Under the pieces are notes generated by a model. It was not told the DNA's origin, ran no database searches, and was given only the letters and a program-made list of their open reading frames with translations. Positions 18,889-26,863 of a stretch of DNA of 64,000 nucleotides are shown here, in pieces. The stretch spans positions 248,001-312,000 of the forward strand of contig SJCO01000001.1 in NCBI GenBank assembly GCA_005217565.1, given 5' to 3'. A program made the position numbers and the translations under genes. Within the stretch, counting starts at the first letter, position 1; every line of letters starts with the position of its first letter. Source of the DNA: Puteibacter caeruleilacunae. GTDB lineage: Bacteria > Bacteroidota > Bacteroidia > Bacteroidales > Prolixibacteraceae.

Positions 18889-19929
18889 TTATTTCAACTC
18901 AAAAATGCTTAACACCCCTTTATGATCCGAAGGCCAAATACCCACTGGAGGGATGATCTCATCACTACTATCATTCGCTACACGCTTATTGCGACAAATA
19001 GAGCCATTAGGGCCAACAATCTTTGACGCTTTAAGTGTCAGTGCCTCATTGGGATAATAATAGATGAAATCAATTCTTTCACGTTCATCAGCCTTAGGAG
19101 CCCACGACAACTTTTTAACTGGTACACTCTCGCAATTACCGGGATAAGTGTAACCAGGATGTGTTATAGGATTAGGGTGACATTCGCGATAAGTATCGCG
19201 ATAGCCTTTATCAAGTAAAATCTTCGATACAGGCCATTCCACACTAACACCATTATGGTCTCGCTCATACTTACAAACATCAGTCCAATCGAGTAGGGAA
19301 GGTTCGTTAAAATCGCCACCAAGAATTACAATTCTTCCCGCTGAGATATCTTTATCTGCTGCTGCAACAAAAGCCTTGATGGCATCATCACGCTGCGACA
19401 AATTATTCCTGTATATTATCGAATCGACATCCAATAGCGGAGCCTGCTCTTTCCATGTATTTCCGTTATAACCAAATACCTCATAGTAAGTACAGTTAAG
19501 ATAGTCGAGGTGTGCAGTATACACACTAAACTCCTGATCATCAATCTCAGTAGTAAGACGATGAATAGTACCATGATCGTTATTCAATGGAAACACAACA
19601 GAGCTATCCTTAATTGGATAGCGACTCAATAGCCCGGTATCGTCAGAGAAGAACGAATAGTACGTAGCACCTTTATCAGCTAGCGCCTTTACCACTCGTT
19701 CATTAAAGCGCGTATGATTATAATTACGCACCTCACTGAACGTTACAAAGTCAGCATCCGATGCGATTACTTCATCAACTAACGCATCAAAACCACCTGG
19801 CACAACAGTACCTTCCTGCCAGATATTAAACTGCAATACTTTTATTTCCCGGGCCTCGCGACTGTCACAAGCTGAGAAGAGCAGCGAAGCGATTAACAAA
19901 ACACTTGTTAAGCAAATTCTAAAGTTCAT
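18889..19929 (-). CDS. Endonuclease/exonuclease/phosphatase (EEP) family lipoprotein
   Basis: 346 aa. A lipoprotein signal peptide ends in LFSAC (Cys 20). The EEP fold follows, with KVLQFNIWQ (first metal site), TFSEVRNY (glutamate ligand), GGDFNEPS (Asp/Asn pair), RIDFIYYY and WPSDHKGV (catalytic His). Relatives include phosphodiesterases, sphingomyelinases and inositol polyphosphate phosphatases. The gap to the SusD stop is 4 bp, so it is the third gene of the SusC/SusD operon and, as a surface or periplasmic lipoprotein, probably cleaves a phosphoester-containing substrate handled by that transporter. The exact substrate is unknown. Confidence 0.85.
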   Translation of the reverse strand: MNFRICLTSVLLIASLLFSACDSREAREIKVLQFNIWQEGTVVPGGFDALVDEVIASDADFVTFSEVRNYNHTRFNERVVKALADKGATYYSFFSDDTGLLSRYPIKDSSVVFPLNNDHGTIHRLTTEIDDQEFSVYTAHLDYLNCTYYEVFGYNGNTWKEQAPLLDVDSIIYRNNLSQRDDAIKAFVAAADKDISAGRIVILGGDFNEPSLLDWTDVCKYERDHNGVSVEWPVSKILLDKGYRDTYRECHPNPITHPGYTYPGNCESVPVKKLSWAPKADERERIDFIYYYPNEALTLKASKIVGPNGSICRNKRVANDSSDEIIPPVGIWPSDHKGVLSIFELK

Positions 19930-19933
19930 TTAA

Positions 19934-21463
19934 TTAATTTTTTAAAAGCCACATTATATCATTAGGAGTATCGCTGCCATCAAATTGACGATCAATTGCG
20001 GCCTCGATATTCTCCCTGTTAAGAGAATATTCCTTCATTGGATACATCCAACGCAAAGGCAATTGTGTTTTCACCTCATTCATATTAGTCGCAGGATCTA
20101 TCGGAAGGTTTGGGAATCCAGTACGACGATAATCAAAGAATGAGTTAAATGGCAATTGCACAAAAGCGGCAATGTATTTCTGAGTCATGATCTGCTCTAA
20201 TCCATTTGCGCTGTCAAAAGCTGCTTCTCCGGCAAGGTATGCATCTACATAATCACCATCAATAACGCGACCATGATTATAGTCGGCTGGTGTATTGTTT
20301 CCAGTGAACAACATTGCAGCGCGCACGCCATTATCATAGTGTGCTTTGGCTGATGAAGGAGTATTCCATCCTCTCAAAGCAGCTTCAGCTAAGATAAATT
20401 GAATTTCAGAGTAAGCAATGAATTTTATAGGCTCACCTTGAGGAACACGATAATAACGCTTATTAATTGATGAATGATCACCGTTAGTGTATTCTGTCTG
20501 TACTTGTCCGTAAGGTAGTACGGGATTCACTCCACTATAAGCATCAAAGCTATCACCACCAACCGATACCAAATTAGGTGCAGGCTCGGCATAATAGAAC
20601 AGCCGATAATCGTTTAGATCCTTCATCATGTCAACAAGGAAGTTGGTCATCACAGGGAATGACCACCAATTCTGATTCTCAAAATAGAAAGGATACCACT
20701 GACTAGATTTACTTTCCGAGTATACACGTTGGAAACTATTTGTTTCATTTTCCAGTAAAGGCTTTGTGGCAGTCTGTTCAAACAACTCTTTTACATTAAC
20801 CCCCTTAACAGTAGTCTTGGAGCTTAGCATATTTAACACTCGCAACAAAAAACTATTGGTGGCACGTTTCCACAAGTCAGTATTTCCATTGTACACAAAG
20901 TCACCTTTAAATGACGATCCAGAGTCAAACAACTGAGAAGCAGTCTGTAATTCAGTAATAATTGTATGGAACACATCTTCCTGTGGATCATATTTAGGAG
21001 TAGTATTTCCATCTTCTCCCTCTAAAGCCTCAGAGCAAGGAACATCTCCCATTGCCATTGTTGTTTTATAGAAGTAGAAAGCACGCATAAAATGATCGAA
21101 ACCAAGGTAACCATTCTTCTCCTCTGTCGTCATAAACTCATCAGCCTCGGCTAACTCACGCATTTTCTTACTGTTGATCAAAATCTCGTAGTTGCCGAAA
21201 TTCTCACTATAAGTATGATCTCTTTCGAATTTATTATAAAGATACCATTCCATATGTTCGGTAAAAGAGGTGCTCTTCATCAACCATGAATCGCTTAGTA
21301 ACCATTTACTCTTCGGACTGTAAGTGGCGTCATTCAGTACATAGGTCACCAGGAAATCAGGTGTAACAGTAACAGGCTTGTCGGGATTCAGGTTAATCTC
21401 ATCCATATCGCCACAAGCACTTGCAATTAATCCTAACAGGAATATATAGATTATTTTCTTCAT
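19934..21463 (-). CDS. SusD/RagB-family nutrient-binding lipoprotein
   Basis: 509 aa with lipobox IASAC (Cys 17). The protein shows the SusD-like_2 pattern: NLNPDKPVTVTPDFL near the start, alpha-helical TPR-like segments, FILAEAALRGWNTPSSAKAHYDNGVRAAM (the conserved C-terminal helix pair) and IMTQKYIAAFVQLPFNSFFDYRRTGFP, followed by the R-x-x-YP segment (LPLRWMYPMKEY). It caps the SusC barrel on the cell surface and binds the ligand. It starts 13 bp after the SusC stop. Confidence 0.92.
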   Translation of the reverse strand: MKKIIYIFLLGLIASACGDMDEINLNPDKPVTVTPDFLVTYVLNDATYSPKSKWLLSDSWLMKSTSFTEHMEWYLYNKFERDHTYSENFGNYEILINSKKMRELAEADEFMTTEEKNGYLGFDHFMRAFYFYKTTMAMGDVPCSEALEGEDGNTTPKYDPQEDVFHTIITELQTASQLFDSGSSFKGDFVYNGNTDLWKRATNSFLLRVLNMLSSKTTVKGVNVKELFEQTATKPLLENETNSFQRVYSESKSSQWYPFYFENQNWWSFPVMTNFLVDMMKDLNDYRLFYYAEPAPNLVSVGGDSFDAYSGVNPVLPYGQVQTEYTNGDHSSINKRYYRVPQGEPIKFIAYSEIQFILAEAALRGWNTPSSAKAHYDNGVRAAMLFTGNNTPADYNHGRVIDGDYVDAYLAGEAAFDSANGLEQIMTQKYIAAFVQLPFNSFFDYRRTGFPNLPIDPATNMNEVKTQLPLRWMYPMKEYSLNRENIEAAIDRQFDGSDTPNDIMWLLKN

Positions 21464-21476
21464 TGTCGATCAGATT

Positions 21477-24400
21477 TTATAAAGTTATATCAATATTAAA
21501 ACCTAAGTATCTCGATGTTGGAGAATTCAGATTTTCCTTTCCACGATCAGGATCTGAATACTCAAATTCTTTAGTCCACATCCATAGGTTCTGGCCGATT
21601 ACACCAATACTGGCATTTTGAATATGTAGTTTTTCCACAAATGATTTAGGCAGCTTGTAGTTTAAACCAACCTCACGTAATTTGATGAATGATGCATCTA
21701 GTATATTCTGACGAGCGTCATGATCCCATGGATTTTCATTGTATATACCAATGAAACTCTGGTAAGATACAGCAACATCGTTAGGTGCATATTCTCGGGT
21801 ATCGCTAATCAAATTACCATAAGGATCGAATGTTGCTTCTCCACTCACAACCTTTACACCATCAGCAACATAGTTATTTAGTCCATTTACAACCTCATCA
21901 TATCTCCACTTATTATCACTATCGGGATGAGATCCGGAATTCCACATCGCCTGTTCAGTCCACGAGTACATCAAGCCACCAATTCTTCCGTCAATACCAA
22001 CATGAAGAGAGAAATTATTATACGTGAAATCATTTGTAAAACCAACAATATATTTAGGATCTCTGTGCCCCATAACGGTCTGGAATTTATTCTTGATAGG
22101 CAGACCTGCATTATAGATCATTTTTCCTTCATCAGTCCTCATCCAGTCAGTCATAAAGTATTGGTCAACACGTGCTCCCTTCTTAATGCGAGGATCGTTA
22201 GAGCTAAAGTCTTCATCCAGTTTGTCGTAGTACCAATGCCAGTATGAAACATTTACCGAAGCATCCCAGCTAAACTTATCGCTTTTAATAGGTGTACCTC
22301 TTACTGTAAATTCCATCCCTTTTTGTCTCAACTCTTCATCAATATTAGTAACGATACTTTGTAAACCAGATCCCTGCGAAATACTAGCAGTAGTCAGGCG
22401 GTCATATCTTAAGCGAGTGAAATAGGTATAGTCAAATTCCAGTCGATTATTATAAAAACGGAAGTTTGTTCCAAGTTCAAAAGATGCTTCCCCTTCAGGT
22501 TTTACGTTAGCATCACGCAGCGATTTAGGATATTTAGCTTGCGATAGACCATCCCACACATCGGTAGAGATATCGTAAGCTTTGTTTGTTTCATAAACAC
22601 CTAAATCCTTTTTTGCCACAGTCCATGAACTACGTATTTTCCAGAAGTCAAGTACATCCTCAAAAGGATTATAAAAAGCAGTAGGAATGAAACTAACCGC
22701 CACAGACGGATAGAAATAAGAACGAGATGATGATGGTAGGGTAGACGACCAATCGTTACGACCAGTAATGTCGACATAAATACCACTTTTCCATGAAAGT
22801 CCTAATTTTCCATATGCACTATACAATGCCTTTTCCTTAACCGATTTGCTCACTGAAGGGCGTTCTACTGATGCATTTAACGAATAAAATCCAGGAACAG
22901 ACAAACCACCGCGAGTATTAGCCGAGAAGGAAATATCTTTATACCAATATGATGAAAGACCAGCAATAGCATCAATCTGGATATCACTCCATTTGAAATC
23001 ACCTTTCATGATGAAGTCGTTGTTGAAACTACTACCTGAGTATTCCGAGAAACTATAGTAACCGCGGCGAGCACCACTATCTCCTATGGATTGGCGATAT
23101 TCTCCAGTTGTGTTGTAAGTATCATAACCAGAGCGGAACATTGCAGAGATGTTATCCTTAATCTCGTAGGTCATGGTTATGTTTGTATTGAATAAATCCT
23201 TATTGCGTTCATTAATACGCTCATACATTAAGAAGTAAGGATTGTCGTACCATGCGTCGAAAGCCCAGTTTTGTTTTCTATCTTTCACCTTCCAGTAGTC
23301 TCTGCATTGACGAATATCAATTTCAGTACCACCCCAAATCAACATGTTATACAGGATGTTACCACCTCCATAGTTTACACGAGGCATGTTGGGTGAATGT
23401 TCATTTTTATATGAAAGACCAGCATCTAGGCGGAACTTCCCTTTTTCGATATAACCGCTACTGGTCAAAAAGTACTTGTCCTGTTTTGAATTAGGATACT
23501 GACCAATCTGGTGAATCTGTGTGCCTGACACTCGGAAACCTCCAAGTTTACCTGCTTGCGATACACTAACATTGGTATTCATGATTTTACCTGCACGAAA
23601 GAAGTTTGAGATATTGTCTTTACCGCGAGGTAAAAGAGGCATCTCTTTCATTTGCTTAGTAATTGGATCATACTGATTAACCATATGTCCATCCATATAG
23701 TCACCCCAAACATATCCACTATTGTATTCTAATATTCCAGCGTTACCAGTACTATAGCTATGCTGAGCTTCAGGCAATGTAAGATAACCAGCTGTAAACA
23801 TGGTATTGTTCGAAATATTGATGGTCAACTTACCTTCTTTACCTTTCTTGGTGGTAATCATGATCGCACCTGCACGTCCACGTACTCCGTAAAGCGCAGA
23901 TGCAGTAGCACCTTTCAATACGTCGATACTTTCGATATCCTCGGCCGATACGTCGTGCATTGTAATATTACCGTAAGCAACACCATCAATAACAATCAAC
24001 GGATTCTCTCCACGTAACTTGATCTCAGGAGTCTCTGAAATTTCCGAGCTATTATTAACTGAAAGACCAGCAATTTTACCAGTCAGACTTGATGCAACAT
24101 CAACACCTTTGACAGCCACAAGATCTTCACCAGATACTTTCTGTACTGAATAACCTAGTGCCTTTTCCGATTTTTTGATACCTAAAGCGGTAACAATCAC
24201 CTCATCAACACCAATCGTGGAGCTTGTTAAGGTTACGTTGATCGTTGATTGGTTACCAACCACAACTTCAATAGTCTGCATACCTACAAATGAAAACACT
24301 AATGTATCCTCAGGCTTCACATTTACTAAGTTATACACACCGTCAAGATTCGTAACACCTCCAGAAGTGGTTCCTTTCACATGTACCGATACCCCAGGAA

Positions 24401-24845
24401 TCGATTCCCCCTTGTCATCGACGACCTTACCTGTTATCGATTGTTGTTGTTGGGCCGCTGCCTTTACAGGTATCGACGATTTTTCAGTTGTAAGAATAAT
24501 TAGATTATCTTTTACCTGATGAGTAACTCCCGTTTGAGAGAATAACTCCGATAAAATGCTGCTAATGCTCTTGTTCTTCACGTCGACATTAACCATACGA
24601 TCAACATCAACAAGCTTCTGGTTAAAGACGAAATAGAAATCACTCTTATTCTCAATTTCATCAAGAACATCAACCACCTTGACATTATCCATTTTCAAGG
24701 TAAGCTTAGTTAGCTGAGAGTAACCTGTTGAAGCCCAAACCTGGGATAAAAACAGGAAAAGAAAAAACGCACTTAATCGCATAATTTTCCACATTTTAGT
24801 TTTGACGCCATAATGAATGGCATCACGAATCAATTTTTTTTTCAT
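21477..24845 (-). CDS. SusC/RagA-family TonB-dependent transporter with N-terminal STN domain
   Basis: 1122 aa. The signal peptide is at about 20-44. A secretin/TonB N-terminal (STN) domain at 46-118 (LTKLTLKMDNVKVVDVLDEI) is the signalling domain that contacts FecR. A carboxypeptidase-regulatory-like domain follows (GKVVDDKGESIPGVSVHVKG), then the plug with LIVIDGVAYG and KGATASALYGVRGRAGAIMITTKKG, then a 22-strand barrel ending SRYLGFNIDITL. The STN domain and the adjacent sigma/FecR genes show it both transports a ligand and signals its presence. The substrate is unknown. No glycoside hydrolase is in the locus, so it need not be a glycan. Confidence 0.95.
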   Translation of the reverse strand: MKKKLIRDAIHYGVKTKMWKIMRLSAFFLFLFLSQVWASTGYSQLTKLTLKMDNVKVVDVLDEIENKSDFYFVFNQKLVDVDRMVNVDVKNKSISSILSELFSQTGVTHQVKDNLIILTTEKSSIPVKAAAQQQQSITGKVVDDKGESIPGVSVHVKGTTSGGVTNLDGVYNLVNVKPEDTLVFSFVGMQTIEVVVGNQSTINVTLTSSTIGVDEVIVTALGIKKSEKALGYSVQKVSGEDLVAVKGVDVASSLTGKIAGLSVNNSSEISETPEIKLRGENPLIVIDGVAYGNITMHDVSAEDIESIDVLKGATASALYGVRGRAGAIMITTKKGKEGKLTINISNNTMFTAGYLTLPEAQHSYSTGNAGILEYNSGYVWGDYMDGHMVNQYDPITKQMKEMPLLPRGKDNISNFFRAGKIMNTNVSVSQAGKLGGFRVSGTQIHQIGQYPNSKQDKYFLTSSGYIEKGKFRLDAGLSYKNEHSPNMPRVNYGGGNILYNMLIWGGTEIDIRQCRDYWKVKDRKQNWAFDAWYDNPYFLMYERINERNKDLFNTNITMTYEIKDNISAMFRSGYDTYNTTGEYRQSIGDSGARRGYYSFSEYSGSSFNNDFIMKGDFKWSDIQIDAIAGLSSYWYKDISFSANTRGGLSVPGFYSLNASVERPSVSKSVKEKALYSAYGKLGLSWKSGIYVDITGRNDWSSTLPSSSRSYFYPSVAVSFIPTAFYNPFEDVLDFWKIRSSWTVAKKDLGVYETNKAYDISTDVWDGLSQAKYPKSLRDANVKPEGEASFELGTNFRFYNNRLEFDYTYFTRLRYDRLTTASISQGSGLQSIVTNIDEELRQKGMEFTVRGTPIKSDKFSWDASVNVSYWHWYYDKLDEDFSSNDPRIKKGARVDQYFMTDWMRTDEGKMIYNAGLPIKNKFQTVMGHRDPKYIVGFTNDFTYNNFSLHVGIDGRIGGLMYSWTEQAMWNSGSHPDSDNKWRYDEVVNGLNNYVADGVKVVSGEATFDPYGNLISDTREYAPNDVAVSYQSFIGIYNENPWDHDARQNILDASFIKLREVGLNYKLPKSFVEKLHIQNASIGVIGQNLWMWTKEFEYSDPDRGKENLNSPTSRYLGFNIDITL

Positions 24846-24904
24846 AAATTTGAATCATTAAGTAGTTAAACAATTATCACACTAATTCACACTGCTTGAT
24901 ACTG

Positions 24905-24931
24905 CAGGAAAGTGTTACCAGCACTTTCCTG
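24905..24931. promoter_or_regulatory. Hairpin between fecR and susC
   Basis: Perfect 10-bp arms (24905-24914 and 24922-24931) with a 7-nt loop. On the minus strand no T-run follows, so it looks less like a full terminator than an RNA stability or attenuation element separating regulatory from structural genes. Confidence 0.5.
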
Positions 24932-24940
24932 TTTCTCGTT

Positions 24941-25981
24941 TTAGAAGTCTTTTAATCTATCTTTATCTAATTTTAGTTTTACCTTTCTCCTTTTATAGAT
25001 GTCATTATCAGTCGTTTCTCGTTGTAGTTCTTCATATTTCAATGGGGCAGTAATTGCCAGAATTTTCAGCACTTCTTCAAGTGGTTCATTGATAAATGTA
25101 GCCCTAAATGCATATTTCATTAACTCCTGATCTTCAATTTCAATGTCGACATTGTACCATCGTCCCAAACGCTGAGCCACATGTTGCATCGTCTCATTAC
25201 GCAATATCAATTTGCCTTCAGTCCACGATACATACTGATCTGCCTCTACTTTAGATGTTGAGTACTTGTTTGTTGTTGTGTTTATGATTAGTTTTTCATT
25301 GGGTACCAGTGTACTAAGTCTTGTCCCTGTATTAGAATATACTTCTACTTTCCCTTCCTGAAGAATGATCTGCTCGTTTTGTTCTTCTTCATAAGCGATC
25401 ACATTAAATTGTGTTCCCAATACTTTTGTTGAGAGATGAGGTGTTTTTACTATAAAAGGCTTCTGCTTATTGTGTGCCACATCAAAGAACGCCTCACCAT
25501 TAAGTTTCACGTTACGCTCGTTGGAGAACACCACTGGGTATGCTAATTTCGATCCACTATTCAGATAACCAGTCGTTCCATCAGGTAGTACAAATGATGT
25601 ACGCACACCAAGCGGACACTGAATTTCAGCAAATGTTGTTTGGGAGGTGTTGTTTTTCAATTGCAAATATAACGTTGCGCCAAAAGCAATGATCAAAGGT
25701 ATGATTAAGATTGCAGCAACTCTTTGGAAAGTAACCAAGAATCTCTTCTTGCTTTGCTCTGTTGCTTCAATGTTGATTTGATGATGTATTTTATCAAGAA
25801 CATGATCAATATTCCCCTCAGGAAGACTTTCCCTATTAAAATCAAACCAGTGATCTTCAAGGAGTTTCTTGACTTCCTTTTTCTGAGCAGGTTGAGCAAA
25901 GAAAGATTTAAGTGTTAAAAAATCCTTTCTCGAATATTTACCTTTAAAAAAGCGTTTTAATATTTCAGGATTGAAATCCAT
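24941..25981 (-). CDS. FecR-family anti-sigma factor
   Basis: 346 aa. The cytosolic N-terminus (about 1-80) should bind the sigma factor. One membrane helix lies around 86-110 (VAAILIIPLIIAFGATLYL). The periplasmic FecR domain contains CPLGVRTSFVLPDGTTGYLN, LNGEAFFDVAHN and KPFIVKTPHLSTKVLGTQFNV, and the C-terminal STN-contact region begins SWTEGKLILRNETMQHVAQRL. Its neighbours are the sigma gene 96 bp upstream and SusC 95 bp downstream. The intact W-T-E-G junction is a useful comparison for the broken FecR at the right end of the window. Confidence 0.95.
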   Translation of the reverse strand: MDFNPEILKRFFKGKYSRKDFLTLKSFFAQPAQKKEVKKLLEDHWFDFNRESLPEGNIDHVLDKIHHQINIEATEQSKKRFLVTFQRVAAILIIPLIIAFGATLYLQLKNNTSQTTFAEIQCPLGVRTSFVLPDGTTGYLNSGSKLAYPVVFSNERNVKLNGEAFFDVAHNKQKPFIVKTPHLSTKVLGTQFNVIAYEEEQNEQIILQEGKVEVYSNTGTRLSTLVPNEKLIINTTTNKYSTSKVEADQYVSWTEGKLILRNETMQHVAQRLGRWYNVDIEIEDQELMKYAFRATFINEPLEEVLKILAITAPLKYEELQRETTDNDIYKRRKVKLKLDKDRLKDF

Positions 25982-26077
25982 ATAGTCATTTTAATGTTGC
26001 TATAAAGTAATAGGGCTAACGCATCAAAAACCCCCAGTAGAAAAGTGAAAAAAAAACAAAGTTTTTTATAATGATCA

Positions 26078-26698
26078 CTAGTTTAGGTGATTATGAAGGA
26101 TGAAAAAGAATAGTAACTCTGAGATTTCTTCTTCTTTTAAACCTTTTTTGATGTTTTTTAGTGCCTCAGTCAGATGATTTTCTACTGTCTTAGGAGCAAT
26201 GTCAAGTTGAGATGCAATCTCTTTTATTGAAATCCCTTCTTTTCTCCTTTTCAGCAATACCTGTCTCTGTCGTTCAGGTAGTTTTAGAATAAGATTTTCC
26301 ACCTTTTCAAGAAGCATCTGATAATTCAGCCGTTCGTTAGTGTCATCATTAAATACGAATGATTCTTCCAAAAGTTGATGCTGATAGACTTGTTGACGAT
26401 TATTTTGTTCGAATAACTCTAAAATATGGTGATAGGCAATCTTAAAAACGTAAGCTTTAAACGACAAATTCGGATTCAATTGATGTCGATTTCTCCATAT
26501 TCGAAGGAATACTTCCTGTACAACATCTTCTGCTTTTTCGGTTGATTTTAGGTAGCCATAAGAAAAGTGGTACAAGCGTTTCCCATATTCCGAAAAAAGC
26601 TTGTCGAACGATTTGGTATCCCCATTTTTCAATGCAGCAAGATACTTTCTCTCCTCTATTTCAGCTTGTGTTTTCAAAAGATTAACCGTCGTATTCAC
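26078..26698 (-). CDS. ECF RNA polymerase sigma factor (FecI-like)
   Basis: 206 aa. Region 2 holds FDKLFSEYGKRLYHFSYGYL and AEDVVQEVFLRIWRNR; region 4 holds LPERQRQVLLKRRKEGISIKEIASQL and TVENHLTEALKNIK. This is the Bacteroidetes-type sigma-70 that partners FecR. It presumably activates the SusC/SusD operon when the transporter is loaded. It is transcribed divergently from the M16 peptidase across a 165-bp gap. Confidence 0.93.
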   Translation of the reverse strand: MNTTVNLLKTQAEIEERKYLAALKNGDTKSFDKLFSEYGKRLYHFSYGYLKSTEKAEDVVQEVFLRIWRNRHQLNPNLSFKAYVFKIAYHHILELFEQNNRQQVYQHQLLEESFVFNDDTNERLNYQMLLEKVENLILKLPERQRQVLLKRRKEGISIKEIASQLDIAPKTVENHLTEALKNIKKGLKEEEISELLFFFILHNHLN

Positions 26699-26863
26699 AC
26701 ATTATAATTGTTCAAATATACATTGAATTGTTTGGATTTCAAGAAGAAATTTACGTCTGAAATCCTGCATTCAGACTTCTGATACATGATTTCAGACTTT
26801 GTAATGCGTTAAAAACGATTCCTTTGAGACAAAGTTAGAAAGTAGAATATTAAAGGACACAGT

